From an uncultured Collinsella sp. (GTDB lineage: Bacteria; Actinomycetota; Coriobacteriia; Coriobacteriales; Coriobacteriaceae): a stretch of DNA of 64,000 bases. Shown here piece after piece: positions 35,586-44,123 of the stretch. Made by a program: the position numbers and the translations under genes. The stretch covers positions 434,001 through 498,000 of the forward strand of contig UQTV01000001.1 in the NCBI GenBank assembly GCA_900544095.1, written 5' to 3'. Every line of letters begins with the position of its first letter. The first letter of the stretch is position 1. The notes under the pieces are model-generated. The model had not been told where the DNA came from. It did no database searches and saw only the letters and a program-made list of their open reading frames with translations.

Positions 35586-35676
35586 GCCCAACCAAAATCA
35601 AGCGAATGCATCCATAGAGACACACCCGTTCAAAGACTTTGGTTAGGCCCACGTCCGAGGGACTCGGTAACCTTCC
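35586..35676 (-). promoter_or_regulatory. Candidate ribonucleic antiterminator and overlapping terminator
   Basis: In the transcript, GGTTA then a CCGAG-TCC-CTCGG hairpin then CCTAACC (35676-35641) can fold as a BglG/LicT-like antiterminator. The same GCCTAACCAAA (35648-35638) can instead pair with TTTGGTTGGGC (35596-35586, one G-U), followed by TATATTTAT. The two folds exclude each other. The position in the EIIA leader fits; the sequence is only loosely like the known RAT consensus. Confidence 0.5.
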
Positions 35677-35697
35677 GCATTTCTTTTTACGGGAGTT

Positions 35698-35725
35698 ATT
35701 TTAGACAAGCCCAAAGCCAGAACAA
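35698..35725 (-). promoter_or_regulatory. Promoter of the PTS operon
   Basis: On the minus strand TTGTTC (35725-35720) and TAAAAT (35703-35698) are spaced 16 bp, just upstream of the candidate antiterminator. Confidence 0.5.
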
Positions 35726-35770
35726 TCATTATGACCGGTGAGCGGTATTTTTTCTTCGATAAACGGTATT

Positions 35771-35821
35771 TAGGCGGCACTTAGGGACGTTCCTTTTCTG
35801 CCGGCACCCAGGGGCACTCCT
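35771..35821. repeat. REP-like palindromic repeat, third family, copy A
   Basis: CGGCACTTAGGGACGTTCCTT followed by TGCCGGCACCCAGGGGCACTCCTT. Its reverse complement aligns closely along about 50 bases with 45127-45176, keeping AAGGAGTG, TGCCGGCA and AAGGAACGTCCC in the same order. Confidence 0.7.
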
Positions 35822-35840
35822 TGCTCTGACCCCTTTGCAC

Positions 35841-35876
35841 CAAAAAGGGCCCCGAGCGTAGTTGCTCGGGGCCCTT
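35841..35876 (-). terminator. Terminator of the DEAD helicase gene
   Basis: AAGGGCCCCGAGC and GCTCGGGGCCCTT make a perfect 13-bp stem around six bases, followed on the minus strand by TTTTTGG. Confidence 0.9.
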
Positions 35877-35908
35877 AGTTCGCCTCGCTCTAGCGCGCGA
35901 CGCGTATG

Positions 35909-38173
35909 TTACTTGTGCTTGCCGCCGCCGTCGCCGGGGCGACGGGAGCTGCTACCGCGCTTGCCGCCACGGCTGTTGCCATAGCTGCCACGATTATCGC
36001 GACCGCCGGCACGGCCGCCGCGGGAGCCGGCCTGGTTGCCGCCACGCCCGCCACGATAGCCGCCACGACGCTCATCGCGGGTGTCGTCGTAGTTGCGCCA
36101 GTCATCGCGACGATCGCGGCTGGCACGCGGGTCGCGACGATCGCGCGACTCATTCGAACGACCGGCGCCGCTGCGGCCACCGTTGCCACGAGCGCCCTCG
36201 CGACGCTCACCACCGCGGCCGCCCTCGCGGCCTCCGCGCTCGTCAAAGCGCTTGCCGCCGCGGGACTCGCCACCGCGGGTACCACGCTCGTCACGCGAAC
36301 CACGGCCTTCGCCGCCGCGACGCTCATCACGGCCACTGCGCTCATCATCACGACCGGAACGACGGCGGTCGCCCGCACCGCGCTTGCCGCCGCGCGAACC
36401 ACGGCCCTCGTCCTCGCGCTCAACACGGCGACGACCGCCGCGGTCCTCGTCCTCGCGGCGACGACGATGTGCCTCGCCCTGGAACTGCTTGGCACGACGC
36501 TCGGCACGGTTGCCGCGCGGGCCCTGCTCAACAGCACCAGCGCGCTCCTCGGCAGCCGCCTCGCGAGCCACGCTCTCAACAGCCTCGTCCACGCGAGCCT
36601 GAATGCCCTCGCGCACGCGGGTCTTGCCGCCGCGCTTGGGACGGCTCGGGCGCTCGCCGTCGCCACGACGCTCGTCGCGACCGCGGTTGGAACGACCAGC
36701 CACGTCGCCGTAATCGTCGCCGTTACGCTTGCCGTCGCGACGCGCCTGCTCAAGCTTCTTCTTGCTCTTGGACTTGCCGCGCTTGGTCTTCTTCTTCACC
36801 TTAAAGGCGGCAGGATCGCGCTCGGGATCGACGGCGGGCGGGTTGGGACCCACATGCAGTTCGCCGGCTTCGTAGATGTCGGCCGTCTTGTCCATGAGCT
36901 TCTCAATCTCGTAGAACTCGTCGACGTCCTGCTCGGTCACAAACGTAATGGCCCAGCCCAGCTCGCCGGCGCGGCCCGTACGGCCAATGCGGTGGATATA
37001 GTCGGTCGGCTCGGCCGGCACGTCGAAGTTCACGACGTAGCGCACGTCGCTAATGTCGATGCCGCGGGCGAGAACATCGGTTGCCACCAGCACGTCGACG
37101 GTGCCGTCGCGGAAGGCAGAAAGCGCGCGCTCGCGCTGGGCCTGGCTGCGGTTGCCGTGAATCGCGGCGGCCTTGATGCCTTTGCGCTCAAGGCGACGGC
37201 AGCAGCTGTCGGCGCGGTGCTTGGTGCGCATAAAGACGATGGTGCGCTCCGGGCCCTCCTTTTTGAGGAACTCAGGCAGCAGGTTGTTCTTTGCCTCGAT
37301 GGACACCGGGAACACAAACTGGTCGACGGTGTCGGCGGTCGACGTGGCCGGCGCGATCTCCACGCGGGCCGGGTCGCTCACCAGGTCGGTGATCTCGCCC
37401 ACGGCCTCCTCGTCGAGGGTCGCCGAGAACAGCAGCGTCTGGCGCTCGGCCGGCGTCTCGCGCACAATGCGGCGGACGGCGGGCAAAAAGCCCATGTCGA
37501 GCATGCGATCGGCCTCGTCGAGCACCAGCACCTTGACCTCGTTCAGATGGCAGGCTCCCTGCTCGATCAAGTCGACCAGACGGCCTGGCGTTGCGACCAG
37601 GATGTCGCAGCCGTACTTGAGGGCAGCGGTCTGCGGCTTGTAGCTCACGCCACCCACGACGGTCACGGCAACGTGGCCGGTGACGTCGGCGATCTTGCTC
37701 GCAACCTCGTCGATCTGCTGGGCAAGCTCGCGCGTGGGAGTGATGACGAGCATCACGGGACCGCGGCCGTTGCCCTCGGGCTTCTTGGCGCCGCGACGAC
37801 GGTTGCGGCCGCCGCGCTCGCGTACGGGTTTGGGAGGAGCGATGTGCTCCAGGTTGTTCATGGTCGGCAGCAAAAAGGCAGCCGTCTTGCCGGTGCCGGT
37901 CTGAGCGGCGGCAAGCAGGTCGCGGCCTTCGAGCACCACAGGAATCGAACCGGCCTGCACGGGCGTCGGCGCCGTGTAGCCCAGGTTCTCGATAGCACGA
38001 AGCATCTCGTCGGAAAGGCCCAGCTCGTCAAAGGCGGGCAGGCTCTCGGTAGCGGACTCGACGGCCTGGGCAGCATTGGCCTCATCGGCAGCATCGAAGG
38101 CAGCCTGGGTCATGGCCTCGCGGGTCTCGTCCAGAATCTCGGCGTCGGTGACGTCGGATACAGAATTACGCAT
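35909..38173 (-). CDS. DEAD-box RNA helicase with long RGG-rich tail
   Basis: ATP-dependent RNA helicase, 754 residues. The Q-motif (AFDELGLSDEMLRAIENLGYTAPTPVQ), motif I AAQTGTGKTAAF, PTRELAQQ, DEAD (VLDEADRML), SAT, and HRIGRTGRAG are all present in the first 400 residues. The last 300 are extremely rich in Arg, Gly, Asp and Glu with repeated RGG/RDERRG units. Such tails bind RNA and can promote ribosome-assembly or cold-shock functions, as in CsdA/DeaD-type proteins. ATG 38173 has AAGGA upstream. A TATACT box at 38378-38373 implies a leader of about 190 bases. Confidence 0.93.
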   Translation of the reverse strand: MRNSVSDVTDAEILDETREAMTQAAFDAADEANAAQAVESATESLPAFDELGLSDEMLRAIENLGYTAPTPVQAGSIPVVLEGRDLLAAAQTGTGKTAAFLLPTMNNLEHIAPPKPVRERGGRNRRRGAKKPEGNGRGPVMLVITPTRELAQQIDEVASKIADVTGHVAVTVVGGVSYKPQTAALKYGCDILVATPGRLVDLIEQGACHLNEVKVLVLDEADRMLDMGFLPAVRRIVRETPAERQTLLFSATLDEEAVGEITDLVSDPARVEIAPATSTADTVDQFVFPVSIEAKNNLLPEFLKKEGPERTIVFMRTKHRADSCCRRLERKGIKAAAIHGNRSQAQRERALSAFRDGTVDVLVATDVLARGIDISDVRYVVNFDVPAEPTDYIHRIGRTGRAGELGWAITFVTEQDVDEFYEIEKLMDKTADIYEAGELHVGPNPPAVDPERDPAAFKVKKKTKRGKSKSKKKLEQARRDGKRNGDDYGDVAGRSNRGRDERRGDGERPSRPKRGGKTRVREGIQARVDEAVESVAREAAAEERAGAVEQGPRGNRAERRAKQFQGEAHRRRREDEDRGGRRRVEREDEGRGSRGGKRGAGDRRRSGRDDERSGRDERRGGEGRGSRDERGTRGGESRGGKRFDERGGREGGRGGERREGARGNGGRSGAGRSNESRDRRDPRASRDRRDDWRNYDDTRDERRGGYRGGRGGNQAGSRGGRAGGRDNRGSYGNSRGGKRGSSSRRPGDGGGKHK

Positions 38174-38445
38174 ATGTTGTTGTTCCTTATCTGCACGCGC
38201 AATGGGCACGGCATGCGGCCGCGCGGGCGTGCTTGGTAGTGCGCTAATACATACAAAAACGGGTGCGCACAGAGAGGACGTTGCTCAGCACGCTGGCGAT
38301 CGCTTTGGCAGCCCTATCACGCGCCGTCCAGACGCAGCGGCCCTAAGCGATGGAGCAGATTCGCCGCGGGTTAGTATACCCGTGCTTCGCATGCCCCCAC
38401 GTAAACCACAGATGACGGAGCGGACGAGGCGGGCCTGGGCCGATT

Positions 38446-38502
38446 GTCTCAATCTGTAACAGTTACGAGACAAAACCGGGTCTACACGTTACAGATTGAG
38501 AC
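38446..38502. repeat. 57-bp palindromic repeat, copy 1 (doublet 1, left)
   Basis: Perfect 15-bp arms GTCTCAATCTGTAAC and GTTACAGATTGAGAC enclose 27 bp. Followed after exactly 23 bp by copy 2. Confidence 0.95.
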
Positions 38503-38525
38503 GAACTCAAACATCGCAAAACATA

Positions 38526-38582
38526 ATCTCGATCTGTAACAGTTAGAGGTCATTTTCCCCGCTAGATGTTACAGATCGAGAT
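38526..38582. repeat. 57-bp palindromic repeat, copy 2 (doublet 1, right)
   Basis: Perfect 15-bp arms ATCTCGATCTGTAAC and GTTACAGATCGAGAT enclose 27 bp. Start-to-start distance from copy 1 is 80 bp. Confidence 0.95.
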
Positions 38583-38655
38583 GTTTGACATGAGCTGCCA
38601 ACGATTGAGCAGCCACCCGCATCTGTAGCGAAATGTCATACATTTTCATCCCCAC

Positions 38656-38689
38656 TGGACACCCCCAGGGGGTATGGGTGTATAGTATC
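38656..38689 (+). promoter_or_regulatory. copA promoter with CsoR-type operator candidate
   Basis: TGGACA (38656-38661) and TATAGT (38681-38686) are 19 bp apart. Between them lies the G/C-tract dyad CACCCCCAGGGGGTATGGGTG (spanning 38660-38680), the style of site bound by copper-sensing CsoR repressors. A csoR gene lies in the same island. Confidence 0.5.
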
Positions 38690-38733
38690 GGCAGGTTAAC
38701 AATTCCAACACCGAACTGCAGAAAGGAGAAACC

Positions 38734-41073
38734 ATGGCTCAAGATAAGTTCGACGTGGGTGGCATGACATGCGCCGCCTGCCAGGCGCACGTGGATCGTG
38801 CCGTGAGCAAGCTCGACGGCGTCGAGAGCGTCGCGGTCAATCTGCTCGCCGGCTCTATGCTGGTGGACTACGACCCCGCGCAGGTCACCCCCGACGACAT
38901 CTGCACCGCCGTCGATCGCGCTGGCTACTCGGCCTCACCCGTCAGCACGGGCACCGACGCCGCCCAAAGCGGCAGTACGCAAGCCAGGTCCGGCGCCGCC
39001 CATATGGAGTCGCCGACCAAAAAGCTGGAGGCCGCCGCCTCCGCCATGCGCACTCGTCTCATCGTCTCGATCGTATTCCTCATCCCACTGTTCTACATAG
39101 GCATGGGGCACATGCTTGGCTGGCCGCTGCCCGGCATTTTCACCGACCATACCCACAGCATGACGCTCGCCCTCACCGAGCTCGTCCTGCTTATCCCCAT
39201 CGTCTATGTCAACGACGCGTACTTTATCAACGGGTTTAAATCGCTCGCGCACGGCGCGCCCACCATGGACGCCCTTATTGCCGCGGGCGCCACCGCTTCC
39301 GTCGCCTGGTCGTTCTATGCCATGTTTATCATGGCCGACCAGCTGGCCGCCGGGCAAATCCACGAGGCCATGATGACGAGCATGGGCAACCTGTATTTTG
39401 AGAGTGCGGGCACGATCCTGTCGCTCGTCACCGTGGGCAAATACCTCGAGACACGCAGCAAATCCAAGACCGGCGGCGCCATCGAGGCGCTCATCGACCT
39501 GGCGCCCAAGAGCGCGACCGTCGTGGCAGAGGATGGCACCGAGACCACCGTCGACGTCGACAGCATCCTTCCCGGCCAGGTCCTGCGCGTACGCCCCGGA
39601 GAGTCCATCCCCGTCGATGGCGTGGTGCTCGAGGGCAGCTCGGCCGTGGACGAGAGCGCGCTCACCGGCGAGTCCATCCCCGTGGAAAAGACCGCCGGCG
39701 ACACTGTCAACGCGGCCACGGTCAACCGCACGGGCTCGTTTACCTTCCGCGCCACGCGTGTGGGCGCCGACACGTCGCTCGCCAAGATTATCCAGCTCGT
39801 CGAGGACGCCAACGCCACCAAGGCGCCCATCGCCCGCATGGCCGACAAGGTCGCCGGCGTGTTCGTGCCCGTGGTGTTTGTAATCTCGGTCGTGACCTTT
39901 GTAGTGTGGATGGCACTGACCGGCAGCATCAACGAGGCGCTCACCTCCGCCGTGGCCGTGCTGGTGATCAGCTGTCCGTGCGCACTGGGCCTGGCCACGC
40001 CCGTCGCCATTATGGTGGGCACCGGCAAGGGCGCCGAGATGGGCATTCTGTTTAAGAGCGCCGAGGCGCTGGAGAACCTGCGCAGCGTGGGCACCGTGGT
40101 GCTCGATAAGACGGGCACGGTCACCCGCGGCAAGCCTGCCGTGACCGATATCGTGGTAACCACGCGCGCTGACGGCTCGCCCGCCATGAGCGAAAAGGCG
40201 CTGATCAAGCTTGCCGCCACGTTGGAGCGCTCAAGCGAGCACCCGCTGGCCGAGGCGATTATGACCGAGTGCGAGTCGCGCGGAATCGTCGCGCGCATGG
40301 TCGAGGACTTTGCCGCCGTGCCTGGACGAGGCGTTACGGCGCGCGAGGGACAAAACGTCATCGCTGCCGGCAACGTTCGTCTGATGAGCGAGCTGGGTAT
40401 CACCGTGCCCGCAGGACTTGCGGAGCGATTTGCCGCCGAGGGCAAAACGCCGCTGTTCTTTGCCAAGAACGACGAGCTTGTCGGCACCATCGCCGTGGCT
40501 GACGAGGTCAAAGAGACGAGTGCCGAGGCCATCGCCGCATTGCGCAAGCTCGGCGTCGACGTACGCATGCTCACCGGCGACAACCGCGTCACTGCCGAAG
40601 CAATCGCCCGCCGTGTGGGACTCGACCGTGCGCAGGTCATCGCCGACGTCCTTCCCGCCGACAAAGAGCGCCATGTGCGCGAGTTGCAGGACGCAGGCAG
40701 CATGGTGGCCATGGTGGGCGACGGCATCAACGACTCTCCCGCCCTGGCGCGCGCCGGCGTGGGCCTTGCCATCGGCACCGGTGCCGACATCGCCAAGGAA
40801 GGCGCCGACGTGGTGCTCATGCGCAGCGACCTTATGGATGTTGCGCGTGCCATCGAGCTTTCGCGCGCCACGATCCGCAACATCAAGCAGGACCTGTTCT
40901 GGGCGCTGTTCTACAACGGCATCGGCATTCCGCTCGCCGCGGGCGTGTTCTTCCCGCTCACCGGGTGGCAGCTCTCGCCGATGTTTGGCGCTGCGGCCAT
41001 GAGCCTGTCGAGTGTCTGCGTCGTAAGCAATGCCCTGCGTCTGCGAACCTTTAAGCCGAAAGTGGCAAAATAG
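38734..41073 (+). CDS. copA: Copper-translocating P1B-type ATPase
   Basis: Copper export pump in the cytoplasmic membrane, 779 residues. One N-terminal HMA domain (GGMTCAAC, Cys13 and Cys16) is followed by about eight membrane spans. The ion-binding motif is SCPCALG near 413-419, phosphorylation DKTGT near 458, HP (SSEHPLAEA) near 497, and the hinge GDGINDSPALA near 664. The CPC motif and single HMA domain indicate Cu(I) export. AAAGGAG lies before ATG 38734. It is the first gene of copA-copZ-csoR. Confidence 0.95.
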   Translation: MAQDKFDVGGMTCAACQAHVDRAVSKLDGVESVAVNLLAGSMLVDYDPAQVTPDDICTAVDRAGYSASPVSTGTDAAQSGSTQARSGAAHMESPTKKLEAAASAMRTRLIVSIVFLIPLFYIGMGHMLGWPLPGIFTDHTHSMTLALTELVLLIPIVYVNDAYFINGFKSLAHGAPTMDALIAAGATASVAWSFYAMFIMADQLAAGQIHEAMMTSMGNLYFESAGTILSLVTVGKYLETRSKSKTGGAIEALIDLAPKSATVVAEDGTETTVDVDSILPGQVLRVRPGESIPVDGVVLEGSSAVDESALTGESIPVEKTAGDTVNAATVNRTGSFTFRATRVGADTSLAKIIQLVEDANATKAPIARMADKVAGVFVPVVFVISVVTFVVWMALTGSINEALTSAVAVLVISCPCALGLATPVAIMVGTGKGAEMGILFKSAEALENLRSVGTVVLDKTGTVTRGKPAVTDIVVTTRADGSPAMSEKALIKLAATLERSSEHPLAEAIMTECESRGIVARMVEDFAAVPGRGVTAREGQNVIAAGNVRLMSELGITVPAGLAERFAAEGKTPLFFAKNDELVGTIAVADEVKETSAEAIAALRKLGVDVRMLTGDNRVTAEAIARRVGLDRAQVIADVLPADKERHVRELQDAGSMVAMVGDGINDSPALARAGVGLAIGTGADIAKEGADVVLMRSDLMDVARAIELSRATIRNIKQDLFWALFYNGIGIPLAAGVFFPLTGWQLSPMFGAAAMSLSSVCVVSNALRLRTFKPKVAK

Positions 41074-41220
41074 GCTCACCATTAACTCCATTTAGAACGG
41101 GTTTTCCAGGTGCCCGAGATTGACCTGAAAGAGGAGCGACGCGTACTTTGGTACGTGAGCGACGGCTTGAAGGTCAAGGTCGGGTGCCTGGGAAAGCCGA
41201 CACAACAGAGAGGAATACCC

Positions 41221-41442
41221 ATGCGATACACAATCAAGACTTCCGGCCTTATGTGCGGCCACTGCGACGCCACCGTCGAGACGGCACTGCTCAACGTGGC
41301 AGGCGTGACCGACGCCGACGCCGATCACGAGACTCAGACCGTCCAGGTGGAGTGCGCCGACACCGTGACCGCCAAGCAGCTCGCCGCCGCCGTCGAGGGC
41401 GCCGGCGAGAAGTTCCACGCCCTGTCTGTGACCGCCGCGTAA
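41221..41442 (+). CDS. copZ: CopZ-like copper chaperone
   Basis: A 73-residue heavy-metal-associated domain. GLMCGHCDATVE holds the Cu(I)-binding MxCxxC pair near residues 11-14. The rest follows the ferredoxin-like HMA fold (LLNVAGVTDADADHETQTVQVE). ATG 41221 follows GAGAGGAA; the open frame upstream to 41110 looks non-coding. It probably passes copper to CopA or buffers it for CsoR. A 147-bp spacer separates it from copA. Confidence 0.9.
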   Translation: MRYTIKTSGLMCGHCDATVETALLNVAGVTDADADHETQTVQVECADTVTAKQLAAAVEGAGEKFHALSVTAA

Positions 41443-41485
41443 CGACCCGCACGTACCCCCCCCCGACCAGAAACGAGAACCCGCC

Positions 41486-41758
41486 ATGATGGCAGACCAT
41501 AAATCGGTGACCCGCATGCTCAAGACGGCACGCGGTCAGATCGACGGCATCCTGCGGATGGTCGATGAGGACCGCTACTGCGTCGACATCTCCACGCAGC
41601 TCATGGCCACGCAGGCGCTCATCGCGCGCATCAACGCCGATGTGCTCAAGGCGCATATCGAGGGCTGCGTGACTTCGGCAATCGAATCGGGCGACGAAAA
41701 CCTCAAAGCCGCCAAGCTCGCCGAGATCGAACGCGTCGTCGACAAGCTCTCCAAGTAA
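41486..41758 (+). CDS. csoR: CsoR-family metal-sensing repressor
   Basis: A 90-residue all-helical DNA-binding repressor. The family's metal-site Cys-His-Cys triad is visible: Cys in EDRYCVDISTQL, then His and Cys in KAHIEGCVTSAI. VTRMLKTARGQIDGILRMV is the conserved first helix. It is the third gene of the copper island, 43 bp after copZ, and most likely represses the operon until Cu(I) binds. ATG codons at 41486 and 41489 are both possible. Confidence 0.92.
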   Translation: MMADHKSVTRMLKTARGQIDGILRMVDEDRYCVDISTQLMATQALIARINADVLKAHIEGCVTSAIESGDENLKAAKLAEIERVVDKLSK

Positions 41759-41764
41759 TTGGGG

Positions 41765-41850
41765 CATTGGGGACAGACTTCTTTGCACCGTCTTGGTGTT
41801 CCGGGGACAGGCATGTTTACACCACATTGGTGCAGATTAACCTGTCCCCC
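41765..41850. repeat. REP-like remnants with GGGGACAG core
   Basis: GGGGACAG occurs at about 41768 and 41808, and CTGTCCCC closes the block near 41848, separated by TTTGCACC / GGTGCA units. A related GGTGCAAAG stretch is at about 11094. Probably degenerate mobile palindromes; boundaries are uncertain. Confidence 0.4.
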
Positions 41851-41904
41851 TTGCTCTAAATCGGGTATAAAGGCGTGCGGTATATCGAACGAAAGGCAAT
41901 TCGC

Positions 41905-42378
41905 ATGAATGACTTTATGAAGGGCCGCAACGGCGCCGACGAGCTCACCATCGTGATGGGCTTTGCCGGCATCGTCATCGCAATGATCGGATCGCTCGCT
42001 CGCATCCAGTGGCTCAGCTGGATCGCCATCGCCATCATCGTGATCGGCGTGCTGCGCGGCCTGTCCAAGAACATCGAAGCGCGTCGCAAGGAGAACGCAG
42101 CCTTTGTCGCCGCGACCGCGAACGTCCCCGGCTTGGGCAAATTCGTCGCCAGTTTGGGCGGCGGCGCTGCGGCGGCCAACGCCTCGCGCGCAGCCGGAAC
42201 GAGCAAGGAAGACTTTGAGCGTGCCAGGCGCACGGCCAAGAAGATGTGGAAGGGCCGCAAGACCACGGCATACCTCAAGTGCCCTAACTGCGGCCAGATG
42301 CTCTCCGTCCCCAAGGGCAAAGGCAAGATCCGCGTCACCTGCCCCAAGTGCCACGCCAAGATGGAAACCCGCTCCTAG
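41905..42378 (+). CDS. Small membrane protein with C-terminal zinc ribbon
   Basis: A 157-residue protein of unknown function. Residues 12-50 contain two closely spaced hydrophobic segments (IVMGFAGIVIAMIGSLA, WIAIAIIVIGVLRGL). A charged middle part is followed by a C-terminal zinc-ribbon (LKCPNCGQMLSVPKGKGKIRVTCPKCHAKM). Similar proteins are common in Coriobacteria and Firmicutes without assigned function. AAAGG lies nine bases before ATG 41905. It is monocistronic, ending at a bidirectional terminator. Confidence 0.75.
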   Translation: MNDFMKGRNGADELTIVMGFAGIVIAMIGSLARIQWLSWIAIAIIVIGVLRGLSKNIEARRKENAAFVAATANVPGLGKFVASLGGGAAAANASRAAGTSKEDFERARRTAKKMWKGRKTTAYLKCPNCGQMLSVPKGKGKIRVTCPKCHAKMETRS

Positions 42379-42440
42379 CGCCCGCACGCGGGACAAATTA
42401 ATCAGGTTTGTTTGTCCCAAATCTTAAGTATTTGTTCGAT

Positions 42441-42479
42441 ACAAAAGCCGAGGCCTCGTGTTGAGACCTCGGCTTTTGT
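42441..42479. terminator. Bidirectional terminator
   Basis: ACAAAAGCCGAGG and CCTCGGCTTTTGT form a perfect 13-bp stem, extended inward by CTC/GAG. It lies between convergent genes ending at 42378 and 42511. Confidence 0.88.
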
Positions 42480-42510
42480 ATGCGGCAACGGGGTTGTCCC
42501 TTTGTCACAT

Positions 42511-43881
42511 CTACGCCACACCGTCGCGGGCAAGCTCCTCGGCCAACGCCTCGGCAGGCATGGCCATAATCGCGTCGAGCTCGGCGTCCACCTCGGGAAT
42601 ACGCTTCACCTTGAGTTTGCGCACCAGATCACCACGGCACGTCACGTACGTCGGCTCACGCAGTGCGCACAGATCATCGAGCGGGTTCTTGCGCGTTACC
42701 AAGATATCGGCAGCCTTGCCGCACTCGATCGTACCGGTCTCGCCGCCCAGCCCCAGCAGCTCGGCATTGACCTGCGTGGCCGTATGCAGCGCAAAGGCAT
42801 TGCTCACGCCCACGTACTTGGCAAAATAGGCTACCTCGCGCCACATGTCATACTGCGTCACGAACGGGCAGCTCGAGTCCGTGCCCAGGCCCACCTTAAC
42901 GCCAGCTTCCAGCGCCGCACGGGCGCTCTCGATGATGCCCGAACACACAATGTCGCCGTTCTTCTTTTGCGTGTCGGTCGAATGGGTCTTCTCCGGATCG
43001 AGCAGCACAAACGGCAGCGCGGGGCTGATAGTGCAGGTAACGCTGGGCGCACGCCCCTCAAGCTGCGTGCCCGCGGCGCCGCGGTACAGTTCCAAGATCT
43101 CGGGAGTCATCGGGGCACCGTGCTCGATCGTATCGACGCCGGCCTCAAGCGCGGCCTTCACGCCCTCGGTGCTCTCGACATGAGCCATAACCGGCAGGCC
43201 CACCTCGTGCGCAGCCTTGCACGCCGCCGCGGCAACCTCGACCGGCATGCGCAGCACGCCCGGCTCACCTACTTCGGTCGCGTCGAACACGCCGCCCGTC
43301 ACGAACAGCTTGATGACGTCGGCACCGCGCGCATACAAGTCACGCACTTGTTCGGCCGCCTCATCGGGGGTATCGGCGACCTGCGCGAACAGCCCCGCAC
43401 CGTGACCGCCCGGCACCGTGACACCCGTTCCCGGCGCCACCAGACGCGGACCCTGATACTTGCCGGCGTCGATAGCGTTGCGCACGGCGATATCGGCAAA
43501 CAGCGGGTCACCCGCACCGCGCACCGTGGTCACGCCGCTTGCCAACTGCTGCTGGGCGCTGCCTTTGAGGATGTGGCGGACGATGGCGCGGCCCACGGGA
43601 TTATCGAGCCTCTTCATAAGTGCGCCCGCATCGCCGGCCGAGACAGGCTTGCCCGAGCCGCACAGGTGCACATGCATATTGATGAGGCCGGGCATGAGGT
43701 ACGCGCCGGCCAGGTCGATGACCTCGGCACCTGCAGGCGCCTGCGCCACAGCACTCGGCCCCACCCACGTGATGACACCGCGCTCAACGGCCACGGCCAT
43801 ATCGGGTTGCGGCTCCATATGCTCCGAGCCATCCAGAATGGTCGCATTGATAAACAACGTAGAACGATCGGCAGACGCCAT
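42511..43881 (-). CDS. Amidohydrolase-family protein (imidazolonepropionase/prolidase-like)
   Basis: A metal-dependent hydrolase of 456 residues. The binuclear-site motifs appear in order: INMHVHLCGSG near 63, a bridging lysine in DVIKLFVTGG near 188, MAHVESTEG, DTIEHGAPM and LGTDSSCPF near 325. This arrangement is seen in Xaa-Arg/Lys dipeptidase-like and related amidohydrolases; the exact substrate cannot be inferred. ATG 43881 has GGGAGGAG upstream. No operon partner is evident. Confidence 0.85.
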   Translation of the reverse strand: MASADRSTLFINATILDGSEHMEPQPDMAVAVERGVITWVGPSAVAQAPAGAEVIDLAGAYLMPGLINMHVHLCGSGKPVSAGDAGALMKRLDNPVGRAIVRHILKGSAQQQLASGVTTVRGAGDPLFADIAVRNAIDAGKYQGPRLVAPGTGVTVPGGHGAGLFAQVADTPDEAAEQVRDLYARGADVIKLFVTGGVFDATEVGEPGVLRMPVEVAAAACKAAHEVGLPVMAHVESTEGVKAALEAGVDTIEHGAPMTPEILELYRGAAGTQLEGRAPSVTCTISPALPFVLLDPEKTHSTDTQKKNGDIVCSGIIESARAALEAGVKVGLGTDSSCPFVTQYDMWREVAYFAKYVGVSNAFALHTATQVNAELLGLGGETGTIECGKAADILVTRKNPLDDLCALREPTYVTCRGDLVRKLKVKRIPEVDAELDAIMAMPAEALAEELARDGVA

Positions 43882-44030
43882 ATCGAGCTCCTCCCTCACG
43901 AGCAACTTGAACATTTGTCCATTATCACCTAATGCAGCGACCTAAAGTCGAGCATATCGGTTAACGGAGGGAAGAGGGGATGTGGGGGACGGAATACGTT
44001 GCAGTCCCACCCCAGCGACACCAGGGAAAT

Positions 44031-44087
44031 GTCTCGATCTGTAACAGTTACGGGCCCAAACAGCCGCCAAACGTTACAGATTGAGAC
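44031..44087. repeat. 57-bp palindromic repeat, copy 3 (solitary)
   Basis: GTCTCGATCTGTAAC and GTTACAGATTGAGAC (one G-U in the arms) enclose 27 bp. No second copy lies 80 bp to either side. Confidence 0.93.
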
Positions 44088-44123
44088 AAAGTCAGGGCAG
44101 CAGAGCGACACCAGTAACATCCC

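Larger units (their letters stand above)
35561..35908. other. Leader of the PTS operon and 3' flank of the DEAD helicase
   Basis: A 348-bp region without a gene. From left to right it holds the candidate antiterminator/terminator RNA (35586-35676), the operon promoter (35698-35725), a REP-like fragment (35771-35821) and the helicase terminator (35841-35876). Confidence 0.7.
38174..38733. other. Divergent spacer between DEAD helicase and copA
   Basis: About 560 bp without a gene. It contains the long helicase leader with a TATACT box at 38373-38378, the first palindromic doublet (38446-38582) and the copA promoter/operator region (38656-38689). Confidence 0.7.

Noticed and set aside
35906..38239. 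Plus-strand open frame of 777 codons rich in Ala, Thr and Val
   Set aside because: Mirror of the RGG-tailed helicase gene; its hydrophobic low-complexity sequence is a by-product of the tail codons.
38446..38582. CRISPR array
   Set aside because: Only two units per locus, the units are long palindromes with variable centres, the 23-bp spacers are shorter than known spacers, and no cas gene is present.
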